Part shown: positions 9,208 through 15,876 of the stretch, piece by piece | Position numbering within the stretch: position 1 is the first letter of the stretch | How the letters are laid out: the number at the start of each line of letters is the position of its first letter | Assembly: GCA_035353335.1 (NCBI GenBank) | Contig: DAOPZJ010000027.1 | Location: forward strand, 1 to 35,620 | Reading direction: 5' to 3' | Source: Oscillospiraceae bacterium | GTDB taxonomy: Bacteria; Bacillota; Clostridia; Oscillospirales; JAKOTC01 | Length of the DNA: 35,620 nt | The notes under the pieces: generated by a model | The model's input: the letters and a program-made list of their open reading frames with translations, nothing else | Told to the model about the DNA's origin: nothing | The model's database searches: none | Translations under genes and position numbers: made by a program

Positions 9208-9366
9208 TTATATTTGACGCGGCGGGCGGCATTCAAAACAAACAGATTCTGAATTTGTCAAAAGGGCAGAGTTATCCCTTGTGTAAGCCGTTTTGAATGC
9301 TCTCTGGGTCCGGAAATCGCTGCCGGGATAAAACTTTTTGGATTGAAAATTAAAAATCTGTGTCAT
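9208..9366 (-). CDS. 52-residue leader peptide of the ABC-F gene
   Basis: This short frame starts at ATG 9366 with AAAGGTGGTG about 6 nt upstream and ends at TAA (9208-9210). The peptide begins MTQIFNFQSKKFYPGS and ends CFECRPPRQI. It has no recognisable domain. Its position directly after a strong promoter and about 37 nt before an intrinsic terminator suggests a cis-acting ribosome sensor rather than a protein with its own function. The 3' half of the frame overlaps the second arm of an 11-bp inverted repeat, so a ribosome stalled in this frame would change leader folding. Confidence 0.75.
   Translation of the reverse strand: MTQIFNFQSKKFYPGSDFRTQRAFKTAYTRDNSALLTNSESVCFECRPPRQI
9229..9300 (-). 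promoter_or_regulatory. 11-bp inverted repeat inside the ABC-F leader RNA
   Basis: GTTTTGAATGC (9290-9300 as given on the plus strand) and GCATTCAAAAC (9229-9239) are perfectly complementary, with 50 nt between. Both arms lie within the leader-peptide frame, so translation would melt or block this helix. It could be part of an anti-terminator or pause structure. Confidence 0.6.
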
Positions 9367-9397
9367 GCCACTCACCACCTTTCAATGGGCTTTTTGC

Positions 9398-9426
9398 ATT
9401 TTAGCACAAAGTTTACCGTTTTGCAA
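9398..9426 (-). promoter_or_regulatory. Promoter of the ABC-F leader
   Basis: TTGCAA (9421-9426), a 17-nt spacer and TAAAAT (9398-9403) lie on the minus strand, about 32 nt upstream of the leader ATG. Confidence 0.7.
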
Positions 9427-9462
9427 TCGCTTTTTTACGTTGCGCGAAAGCTTCTCCTGCCG

Positions 9463-10656
9463 TCACTTCTTCTCGATAATCTCTTTAGCCCCGTGGAATG
9501 CGGCTAAATCCTGTATCGCAAGTTCGATTCCTTTGTGATGTTGAAAATCGGAATCAAAGATGTTTTTTTCTTTGATGATGAATTTTTTTGTGCCCCATTC
9601 CATTTTACAGTCCAAGTAACCGACGAACCGATTACCGACAAGAATTGAAAGCGGCCATTTCATCCCTTTTTTCTTAAAATATTCAAATGTATATGAATAA
9701 TCAAAAAATGTTTTCAGCCATGTTTGATCCCGGACAAGCGTATCCATCGGTGAGATCAGCCGGACTTCATCGCTGTCCTCGGTTCGTTCGGCATTCAGCA
9801 AGTGCGCTTTTGAAGAATGGATATAGTAATATTTGCGGCCGATTTTATACGGAATCTGCAGGATCTTCTTTTCGGATACCAATTCCTGAAAAATCGGTGA
9901 AAGTGTAACGGTCGCAAAACCGGATATATGCGAAATGTGAACCGGATCGGTTACCCCGAAGGAAGCGATTAATTTTTCAACCATCCAAGTTATGGCCTGT
10001 TTGTCATCAATCGGCTGATTGGGCCGGTCCGTGATGCCCGCAATTTCTTTTAAAATATAAACCGGCTCTCTGAACGTGCCCGGGTTACGCCCGCAGGTCA
10101 AAAGCTCTCTCTTGCGTACCAATCTGTAAAAAGCGCGAAAGAGGGGCAAATTGTAATTTTGGTCGTGTTCTCTTCTGTATTTGTTCCACTCAAACGATAA
10201 ATTCAAATGCTCCCAAATTTGCTTCGCCGTCATTCCCTGTTGTCCCGTCAGGGACTCCTTTAATTGACTTTCCGCAGTTTGATCTTCGGGATTATCTCCG
10301 ATCCTGAGCCAACTTTCATCGGAACTTCCCCATCTGACAATCCGTTTGGCGGCGGCATGGTATAGGGCAAATTCATCATACGGCACAAAAAACAGATTGC
10401 GTTTGAATGCGAATGTCTCAATCACCTTAAATTCTTTGTAGGCCGCGATATCCAACTGCTCTGCGGTAAAATCCTTTTTTCGATTCCAAAGCATCATGTA
10501 TTGGTTCAGATGGATGGTCGGATTCGGGTCATACTGCAAACCGCAGATGTCCGAGACAATCTCTTCGATGCTTTTATCGCTTCGCCGGCTCAAGTGCTGG
10601 CTGTCAATGATGATCTTGCGAACGATTTCTGCCTGATCGCCGATTGTATGACTCAT
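9463..10656 (-). CDS. AlkZ/YcaQ-type winged-helix DNA glycosylase family protein
   Basis: This 397-residue protein matches the HTH_42 (AlkZ-like) family, whose members unhook interstrand crosslinks and bulky alkyl adducts. The N-terminal GLQYDPNP segment holds Q41-Y42-D43, corresponding to the catalytic Q-x-Q or Q-x-D motif of the AlkZ and YcaQ groups. The C-terminal SPMDTLVRDQTWLKTFF and the VGYLDCKMEW strand are also family landmarks. The ATG start has AGGATG about 10 nt upstream. A TATAAT lies at 10675-10680 but its -35 (TTACTT) is weak. It follows the P-loop kinase by 79 nt on the same strand and may be co-transcribed. Family placement is good; enzymatic specificity is inferred. Confidence 0.75.
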   Translation of the reverse strand: MSHTIGDQAEIVRKIIIDSQHLSRRSDKSIEEIVSDICGLQYDPNPTIHLNQYMMLWNRKKDFTAEQLDIAAYKEFKVIETFAFKRNLFFVPYDEFALYHAAAKRIVRWGSSDESWLRIGDNPEDQTAESQLKESLTGQQGMTAKQIWEHLNLSFEWNKYRREHDQNYNLPLFRAFYRLVRKRELLTCGRNPGTFREPVYILKEIAGITDRPNQPIDDKQAITWMVEKLIASFGVTDPVHISHISGFATVTLSPIFQELVSEKKILQIPYKIGRKYYYIHSSKAHLLNAERTEDSDEVRLISPMDTLVRDQTWLKTFFDYSYTFEYFKKKGMKWPLSILVGNRFVGYLDCKMEWGTKKFIIKEKNIFDSDFQHHKGIELAIQDLAAFHGAKEIIEKK

Positions 10657-10735
10657 TCAAACAACATCCTATCTATTATAATTCGGATACGGAATGAAAG
10701 TAAGGAGGGCGGACGAAGACATTACATGGTCTGCA

Positions 10736-11356
10736 TTATACCGAATGCGATTGAATATCTTCGATGATTTGATCAAAAACCCGTTTCCGCTCTTTTGATG
10801 TATCGTAAATCGTAAAGCCGTATTTCGTCAAATGATCGGTCATCTTACGGCTGAATAAAACGGCGTCTTCGGCGATCCCTCGCAGATCGTCATCGCTGAA
10901 ACCGTATGTCCAATCATCCGGTGTATCGTAATTTTTAAAATCGCTGACGAATTCATCAACCGTTTTTTCGTTTTGCACCAATCCGATCAGAATGAAATTG
11001 TCTTTTAATTCATCGATTCCATATGTATTCAAAATCGGCAATATCTTTTCAAAATAAAAATACCCGCCTTCGAGCACAAACCGATTTCCTTTTACGGCGC
11101 CGTGGCTGTACGGCAGCAGACCGCGCCCGTCCGCCGAAGAAAACGTCCCGAGAAAATGCCCTAAAAACGGTGCGATATGGTCGGTGGTTTTTTCTCTGTC
11201 CCAATTCAAGCGGATATCCAACTGCGGATAGGCCTCCTGAAACACGGCGACCAGTTTATCGACGCCGAGGACAAAGTAACCGAACTCTTCGTTCAGTTTA
11301 CTCGCCAAAGCCGATTTCCCGGCTCTGGACGGGCCTGCGATGATGATGTTTTTCAA
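10736..11356 (-). CDS. P-loop small-molecule kinase-like protein (TTG start)
   Basis: This 206-residue protein opens with MKNIIIAGPSRAGKSALA, whose GPSRAGKS (8-15) is a Walker A loop placed as in nucleoside and shikimate-type kinases. A following VDKL segment could hold the substrate or magnesium aspartate. FVLEGGYFYF and an R-rich region near 140-175 suit a lid-containing kinase fold. I do not recognise a specific family or substrate. The start is TTG at 11356, because the P-loop must be N-terminal and no ATG or GTG is available; AAGG lies about 10 nt upstream. It has a strong promoter of its own. Confidence 0.75.
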   Translation of the reverse strand: MKNIIIAGPSRAGKSALASKLNEEFGYFVLGVDKLVAVFQEAYPQLDIRLNWDREKTTDHIAPFLGHFLGTFSSADGRGLLPYSHGAVKGNRFVLEGGYFYFEKILPILNTYGIDELKDNFILIGLVQNEKTVDEFVSDFKNYDTPDDWTYGFSDDDLRGIAEDAVLFSRKMTDHLTKYGFTIYDTSKERKRVFDQIIEDIQSHSV

Positions 11357-11406
11357 GCTGTTACCGCCTTGATCCTGTCAGTCGAATTTCACATGGGATG
11401 ATTAAA

Positions 11407-11435
11407 ATTATAACAGAACTGCCTCTTTTTCGCAA
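11407..11435 (-). promoter_or_regulatory. Promoter of the P-loop kinase gene
   Basis: TTGCGA (11430-11435), a 17-nt spacer and a perfect TATAAT (11407-11412) lie on the minus strand, about 50 nt upstream of the TTG start. It is divergent from the fprA promoter. Confidence 0.75.
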
Positions 11436-11476
11436 TAACACCTTTTTATCGGTGATCTCGTCACGGTAAAATCACA

Positions 11477-11516
11477 AAAATGAGGTAAAATACAATCATA
11501 AATTGTTCCTCATTTT
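11477..11516. promoter_or_regulatory. Inverted repeat just upstream of the fprA promoter, candidate operator
   Basis: AAAATGAGG (11477-11485) and CCTCATTTT (11508-11516) are perfectly complementary. A shorter pair, ACAAT (11492-11496) and ATTGT (11502-11506), lies inside, slightly off-centre. The repeat ends 4 bp before the -35 of the fprA promoter and lies between two divergent promoters. It does not match the PerR or Fur box. It lacks the T tract of a terminator. Confidence 0.45.
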
Positions 11517-11520
11517 CAGG

Positions 11521-11549
11521 TTGAAATTTCCGCAATCACCCATTATAAT
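11521..11549 (+). promoter_or_regulatory. Promoter of fprA-rubredoxin
   Basis: TTGAAA (11521-11526), a 17-nt spacer and a perfect TATAAT (11544-11549) lie about 25 nt before the fprA start codon. Confidence 0.8.
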
Positions 11550-11574
11550 CGAATTATGACAAAGGAGGTGCGAT

Positions 11575-12780
11575 ATGTACTGCACCAGAAAAATCAAAGA
11601 CGACTTAATTTATATCGGCGGCGATGACCGGCGGCTCGCGATGTTCGAGGGCGTCTATTCGGTCGAGCGCGGTGTTTCGTATAACTCCTATCTGCTGCTC
11701 GACGAAAAAATCGTGATCTTCGATACAGTTGACAAGGCCGTCGGGAAAGTGTTTTTTGAAAACCTCGAGCATGAGCTTCACGGAAAAACCCCCGACTACG
11801 TCATCGTCCAGCACATGGAGCCCGACCACTCGGCGACGCTTGCCGATTTGATCTGTCGTTATCCCGGCATCACCGTCGTCACGAGCGCCAAGTCCGCCGT
11901 GATGATGAAGCAGTTTTTCGAACTCGGCGACGTTAAGATTCAAGTCGTGAACGAGGGCGAAATTTTAGACACCGGAAAGCACAAGCTCTGCTTTATCATG
12001 GCGCCGATGGTGCACTGGCCCGAGGTCATGACGACCTACGACCACACCGACAAAATCCTGTTTTCGGCGGACGCGTTCGGCACGTTCGGTGCATTGAACG
12101 GCGCGCTGTTTGCCGACGAGGTCGATTTTGAACGCGATTATCTCGACGAGGCGAGGCGGTATTACTGCAACATCGTCGGCAAATACGGCCCCCAGACCCA
12201 ATCGCTATTAAAAAAGATGGCCGAAGTTCCGGTCGAGCTGATTTGCCCGCTGCACGGCTTCGTCTGGCGCAAAGAGATTCCTTTTTATGTGGGGAAGTAT
12301 CAAAACTGGAGCGGCTATGTCCCCGAAGAAAACGGCGTGATGATCGCCTACGCCTCGGTCTACGGCAACACCGAGAACGCCGCGCAGATCATCTCTTGCC
12401 GCCTGCGGGAAAAAGGCGTCAAAACCGTGATGTTCGACGTCTCGGTCACGCCCGCGTCGGAAATCGTCGCGGCGGCCTTCCGCTGGAGCCATTTGTTATT
12501 CGCCTCGACCACCTACAACATGGGTGTGTTTGTGACGATGGACGAACTGCTGCGCGACCTGGCCGCGCACAATATCCAGAACCGAACGGTGGCTTTTGTC
12601 GAAAACGGCTCCTGGGCGCCGGTCTCGGGCAAACTGATGCGCGAAATCTTAAGCCCTTGCAAAAATATGACTTATCTCGAAAACACCGTCACGATCAAAT
12701 CCTCTTTAAAGGAAGCGCAGCTGGCCGAGCTCGGCAAACTGGTCAACACCATCGCCGATTCGGTCCCCTCATTGTGCTGA
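11575..12780 (+). CDS. fprA: FprA-type flavodiiron protein (O2/NO reductase)
   Basis: This 401-residue class A flavodiiron protein uses an N-terminal metallo-beta-lactamase-like di-iron domain and a C-terminal FMN flavodoxin domain to reduce O2 to water (or NO to N2O) in anaerobes. Iron ligands can be read at H80, E82 and D84 in QHMEPDH, then H147 (MVHWPE), D166 (SADAFG) and H227 (PLHGF). The FMN phosphate loop is SVYGNTENAA (about 261-270). The ATG has AAAGGAGGTG 5 nt upstream, the strongest ribosome site in the window. Rubredoxin, its usual electron donor, follows 88 nt downstream. Cytosolic oxygen-defence role. Confidence 0.96.
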   Translation: MYCTRKIKDDLIYIGGDDRRLAMFEGVYSVERGVSYNSYLLLDEKIVIFDTVDKAVGKVFFENLEHELHGKTPDYVIVQHMEPDHSATLADLICRYPGITVVTSAKSAVMMKQFFELGDVKIQVVNEGEILDTGKHKLCFIMAPMVHWPEVMTTYDHTDKILFSADAFGTFGALNGALFADEVDFERDYLDEARRYYCNIVGKYGPQTQSLLKKMAEVPVELICPLHGFVWRKEIPFYVGKYQNWSGYVPEENGVMIAYASVYGNTENAAQIISCRLREKGVKTVMFDVSVTPASEIVAAAFRWSHLLFASTTYNMGVFVTMDELLRDLAAHNIQNRTVAFVENGSWAPVSGKLMREILSPCKNMTYLENTVTIKSSLKEAQLAELGKLVNTIADSVPSLC

Positions 12781-12868
12781 TCCCGTGGAAATCCGGAGCG
12801 GCTTCAACCAGACTCCGGTTCATTCATAAACAATCAAAAACAACCGAAAACGAAAGGGGAAAAAGAAC

Positions 12869-13030
12869 ATGAAAAAGTATGTCTGCAACGTCTGCGGCTG
12901 GGAGTACGATGAGGCGAAAGGCGATCCCGACAACGGCATCGCGCCCGGCACCAAATTCACCGACCTTCCCGCCGACTTCATGTGCCCGGTCTGCGGCGCG
13001 GGCAAAGAGGACTTCTCGGAAGTCAAATAA
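12869..13030 (+). CDS. Rubredoxin
   Basis: This 53-residue iron protein has the two CxxC iron-binding knuckles, YVCNVCGWEYDEAKGD and FMCPVCGAGKEDF, and the conserved PDNGIAPGTKFTDLPADF between them. It carries single electrons, here almost certainly to the FprA protein encoded just upstream. The ATG has AAAGGGGA about 7 nt upstream. A long A/T hairpin overlapping the stop codon probably ends the transcript. Confidence 0.97.
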   Translation: MKKYVCNVCGWEYDEAKGDPDNGIAPGTKFTDLPADFMCPVCGAGKEDFSEVK

Positions 13031-13055
13031 AAAGAAAACAGGTTTTCTTTTTATT
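13026..13055 (+). terminator. Terminator of fprA-rubredoxin
   Basis: Fourteen-base complementary arms (13026-13039 and 13042-13055, GTTTTCTTTTTATT) meet with only two bases between. The inner pairs would open to form the loop. The 3' arm itself is T-rich. It starts inside the rubredoxin stop region. Confidence 0.6.
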
Positions 13056-13057
13056 AC

Positions 13058-13085
13058 GAAGAATTTTTCGCCCGAAAAATTCTTC
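13058..13085. repeat. Palindrome, GAAGAATTTTTCG family, copy 1
   Basis: Thirteen-base perfect arms GAAGAATTTTTCG and CGAAAAATTCTTC surround two bases and are followed by TCCC. A related copy lies at 13145-13172. It has no GTAG head, so it belongs to a different repeat family from the REP-like elements elsewhere. Confidence 0.6.
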
Positions 13086-13116
13086 TCCCTCTAAATTAGC
13101 TTATCTTTTTATTAAC

Positions 13117-13235
13117 GAAAGCGTAAATGCCGCGCATATCCGCCGAAGAATTTCCCTGACGGAAAATTCTTCTCCCACTATTTAAGCATACTGCAATTTC
13201 GCATTTCGCCCGAAGAAAGCGTAAATGCCGCGCAT
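13117..13235. repeat. 21-bp direct repeat pair around a second palindrome
   Basis: An identical 21-base unit that begins GAAAGCGTAAATG and ends CCGCGCAT occurs at 13117-13137 and 13215-13235, 98 bp apart. Between them, 13145-13172 is a second GAAGAATTT palindrome with one base less in one arm than in the other. No gene is supported in 13056-13346. Confidence 0.6.
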
Positions 13236-13288
13236 TTCCGTCTAAACTGCGCGTTTAAAACCGAAACAGTCGTTTTTTATGCCCTTAT

Positions 13289-13334
13289 ATGCCCGTCGGG
13301 TCTGTCATTCATCAATGGCATGCCCGTCGGGCAT
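13289..13334. repeat. Repeated ATGCCCGTCGGG units
   Basis: ATGCCCGTCGGG occurs at 13289-13300 and 13320-13331. The second copy extends into a perfect 15-base palindrome (13320-13334) with 7-bp arms around a single T. It lies 12 bp before the -35 of the VTT gene promoter, so a regulatory role is possible. Confidence 0.45.
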
Positions 13335-13346
13335 ATTAATTTCAGG

Positions 13347-13375
13347 TTGTATTTTCTGCTTTTTCATAGTATAAT
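13347..13375 (+). promoter_or_regulatory. Promoter of the VTT membrane protein gene
   Basis: TTGTAT (13347-13352), a 17-nt spacer and a perfect TATAAT (13370-13375) lie 29 nt before the start codon. Confidence 0.7.
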
Positions 13376-13404
13376 TACCACAACCTTCGGAAGGACATAG
13401 CGAT

Positions 13405-14151
13405 ATGGTTGTAAGAAAAAAGATTTACAGATATTTAATTTTAGCGGTCGTCTTTATCCTGATATTCCTGACGATCCTTTTGGCGTTGAAAGAAATCCTC
13501 CCCGGCTTCGTCGAGGTGCTGGAAAAAGGGGACAGAGCGGATATTGAGGCGTACATCCGGGGATTCGGGACTTTCAAAGGAGTTTTGATCGGAATTCTGC
13601 TCCAGTTCATGCAGCTCATCAGCATCGTTTTTCCCGGCGGCCCGATCCAGATCTCCATGGGCATCATCTTCGGAACATGGCTCGGGTTCGGCATCTGCTT
13701 TGTCGGGTATGTCGCGGCCAGCTGTGCGGCTTTTTCGGCGATGCGGGCTTTCGGCGACAAGCTCAGGGACTGGATGCCGATTGAGGAAGAAGAAAAATCC
13801 GAAAAAATGAGTTTTATCAGGCGCATCAAAAGCCCCGAATTGATGGTGATGATCACCTCAATGACGCCGTTCATCCCGAACGGACTTGTGCCCTATCTGG
13901 CGGCGAGGACGAAACTGAGCTTCAGGGCCTTTCTGTTTTCGGTCAGCGCGGGATGCGCGCCGGGTCTTTTGCTTCTTTGCGCGGCCGGAAATCAGATTTT
14001 GAAAGGAAAATATCTCGAAGCCGGTATTTATGGCGCGGTTTTGGTGGCCTTCGTGCTGTTTTTGACCGTCAAACAGAAGCTCGTTTTGGCATTTGCGGAA
14101 AAAGTAAAATCGAAGTTCAAAAAAGGCGGAAAGCCCGGGAAGCCCATTTAA
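13405..14151 (+). CDS. TVP38/TMEM64 (VTT domain, DedA-like) membrane protein
   Basis: This 248-residue integral membrane protein has an N-terminal hydrophobic helix (about 8-28), then the VTT core. The core shows the re-entrant FPGGPIQISMGIIFG motif (about 76-90) and GFGICFVGYVAA, then TPFIPNGLVPYLAARTKLSFRAF (about 155-177), both hallmarks of the TVP38/TMEM64 branch of the DedA superfamily. Relatives act as lipid scramblases or undecaprenyl-phosphate flippases. Its own substrate cannot be read from sequence. A lysine-rich cytoplasmic tail follows the last helix. The ATG has GGAAGGA 9 nt upstream. It may head a transcript with the two genes downstream. Confidence 0.85.
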   Translation: MVVRKKIYRYLILAVVFILIFLTILLALKEILPGFVEVLEKGDRADIEAYIRGFGTFKGVLIGILLQFMQLISIVFPGGPIQISMGIIFGTWLGFGICFVGYVAASCAAFSAMRAFGDKLRDWMPIEEEEKSEKMSFIRRIKSPELMVMITSMTPFIPNGLVPYLAARTKLSFRAFLFSVSAGCAPGLLLLCAAGNQILKGKYLEAGIYGAVLVAFVLFLTVKQKLVLAFAEKVKSKFKKGGKPGKPI

Positions 14152-14199
14152 TTTCGACCCGGCGGGAGCAATTCCCGCAGATAGTGAGGGGATACCACC

Positions 14200-14601
14200 A
14201 TGAAGCGCACGCTCTCGGCCGTCTTTTTATTGATTTTGCTGTTTTTTACCGGATGCGCGTCTTCGGGCGAACCGGTGAAACCGACATTTTTGGATACAAA
14301 AATCAAATGGCCGGAATCGGGACTCGCGAAAAAACTGCCCGAACCGGAATTCGGGCAGCTTGCGGGCGTCACGGATGAGCCGGACCGGTTCTGCGCCGCT
14401 TTTGCGGATGTGTCGCAGGACGATTTACGGGGATATGTCAAACAGATTGAAATTTCGGGTTTCACCGTCGGCGCAGCGGCCTCCGACAAAGTGTATATGG
14501 GCATCGAGGTGTTTTCATACAGCGCCGAAAATGAAGAGGGTCTGATCTTTTCAATTTCCGGTACAGCCGGAACCTGCACGATCACGTTAAAAGAACCCTG
14601 A
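14200..14601 (+). CDS. Small lipoprotein, DUF6591-like
   Basis: This 133-residue protein has a lipoprotein signal peptide: basic MKRT, a hydrophobic stretch and lipobox FTGC with the modified cysteine at residue 19. The mature part has KWPESGLAKKLPEPEFG and then DDLRGYVKQIEISGFTV. This is the pattern of a domain (I believe DUF6591) common in clostridial lipoproteins, in which a W-P-x-SGL-x-x-x-LP-x-P start precedes a Y-V-x-x-x-x-x-x-GF helix. It would be anchored outside the membrane; its function is unknown. The ATG has GAGGGG about 9 nt upstream and the gene follows the VTT gene by 48 nt. Confidence 0.75.
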   Translation: MKRTLSAVFLLILLFFTGCASSGEPVKPTFLDTKIKWPESGLAKKLPEPEFGQLAGVTDEPDRFCAAFADVSQDDLRGYVKQIEISGFTVGAAASDKVYMGIEVFSYSAENEEGLIFSISGTAGTCTITLKEP

Positions 14602-14623
14602 AAGAAGGGGAGATGTCAAAGAA

Positions 14624-15730
14624 ATGAATGACGCGGAGAGAAGACGCGCGGTTTATCATTTTCAAAAGGCGGACCATCTGCCCCGGCTGGAGTTCGGGAT
14701 TTGGAATTCGGCCAGAACCCGTTGGAAAAACGAGGGTTGGAACGGCGACGAAACCCTATTTAAAAACGACGAATCGGACGGGCTGACGACTCATCCGTTG
14801 GATTTAGGTTGGGTGGACGTCCCCGTTTTTCCCCGCTTTAAAGAAGAATTATTGAAAATCGAGGGAAACTATAAATTCGAGCGGTTTTATACGGGCGAAA
14901 TCCGCATGTCGCCGGTTGATGTGCCGCCGGAGCGGGTCATGCCGGTATTTGTACAAGCGCCCGTGGAATCCAAGGACGACTGGTACAAGATCATCAAACC
15001 GCGCTTGGACCCCGAAACCCCCGAGAGATGGATTGATTTTGAACCCAAAATGGCACAGGTCAAAGCGGAATGCGACAGCGGCGAACGGCTGCTCGACGCC
15101 CGCTGCATCGGCGGCTATATGTATCTGCGTTCGCTTTGCGGGCCGGAAAAACTGCTGTATCTGTTTTACGACGCGCCCGAACTTTTGCACGATATGATGA
15201 AAACGTGGCTGAATCTGATGGTCACCTGTCTGACAAAGGTGCAGGACATTCAGCCCTTTTTCAAGTTTTTTATGGCGGAGGACATCGCCTATAAACAGCG
15301 CCCGCTGCTCTCTCCGAAGATGGCGGAAGAATTCTTGATGCCCTATTACCGGGACCTGATTCAGACGCTGAGGGCGGGGCAAAAAGAGTATATGCATGTC
15401 GAAGTCGATTCGGACGGAAACCCCGATCTTTTGCTGCCGTCATATATCAAAACCGGCTTCACGGTGTTTTCCCCCCTCGAAGTCGCGGCTGGCTGCGACC
15501 CCATTTTCATCGGCGACAAATACCCCGAACTCGCGCTTTACGGCGGGGTGGACAAACGAGTTTTGGCGCAGGGCAAAGAGCAGATCAAACGGGAGCTGGA
15601 CCGGATCATCCCCTATATGATCAAAAGAAGGGGCTTTATCCCGAAATGCGACCACAGTGTCCCGGACGATGTCTCCTTTGAAAATTTCATGTTTTACCGC
15701 GAATACATAACCTCTATTGATAGTTTTTAA
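14624..15730 (+). CDS. Uroporphyrinogen decarboxylase (URO-D) family protein, likely a methyltransferase relative
   Basis: This 368-residue protein has the URO-D barrel layout, including KFFMAEDIAYKQRPLLSPKMAEEFLMPYYRDLI, a C-terminal ALYGGVDKRVLAQGKE segment, and GFIPKCDHSVPDDVSFENFMFYREYI. This last block is typical of the large group of URO-D-like proteins in anaerobes that are not heme enzymes and are often linked to corrinoid methyl transfer. The N-terminal residues needed to decarboxylate uroporphyrinogen are not obvious. No corrinoid protein or activase lies nearby, so the substrate is open. The ATG has GGGGAG about 13 nt upstream. It lies 23 nt after the lipoprotein gene and ends before a strong terminator. 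Confidence 0.8.
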   Translation: MNDAERRRAVYHFQKADHLPRLEFGIWNSARTRWKNEGWNGDETLFKNDESDGLTTHPLDLGWVDVPVFPRFKEELLKIEGNYKFERFYTGEIRMSPVDVPPERVMPVFVQAPVESKDDWYKIIKPRLDPETPERWIDFEPKMAQVKAECDSGERLLDARCIGGYMYLRSLCGPEKLLYLFYDAPELLHDMMKTWLNLMVTCLTKVQDIQPFFKFFMAEDIAYKQRPLLSPKMAEEFLMPYYRDLIQTLRAGQKEYMHVEVDSDGNPDLLLPSYIKTGFTVFSPLEVAAGCDPIFIGDKYPELALYGGVDKRVLAQGKEQIKRELDRIIPYMIKRRGFIPKCDHSVPDDVSFENFMFYREYITSIDSF

Positions 15731-15741
15731 TGAGCAAAAAC

Positions 15742-15775
15742 AAAACCTGTCGGAAATGCATTTCCGACAGGTTTT
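15742..15775. terminator. Bidirectional intrinsic terminator
   Basis: A perfect 34-base palindrome has a GC-containing stem CCTGTCGGAAA, centre TGCA, and flanking AAAA and TTTT on both strands. It sits between the convergent URO-D (plus) and GH3 (minus) genes and can end both transcripts. Confidence 0.85.
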
Positions 15776-15776
15776 G

Positions 15777-15873
15777 TGTCATCCTGAGCGCAGTCGAAGG
15801 ATCTCGTTACCAACAAGCCATTATCAGCCCGAGATTCCTCGGCTGCGCGCACCGCGCTTCGCTCGGAATGACA
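15777..15873. mobile_element. 97-bp MITE-like element with imperfect terminal inverted repeats
   Basis: The ends TGTCATCCTGAGCG and CGCTCGGAATGACA are inverted repeats with 12 of 14 bases matching. Inside is a second complementary pair, GGATCTC and GAGATTCC-type sequence. Elements of this TGTCATCCTGAGCG type are, to my knowledge, widespread in bacterial genomes. It has no coding capacity. Confidence 0.6.
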
Positions 15874-15876
15874 ATA

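Noticed and set aside
13058..13235. CRISPR array
   Set aside because: There are only two direct repeat copies with a palindromic, unequal spacer; no further repeats and no cas genes.
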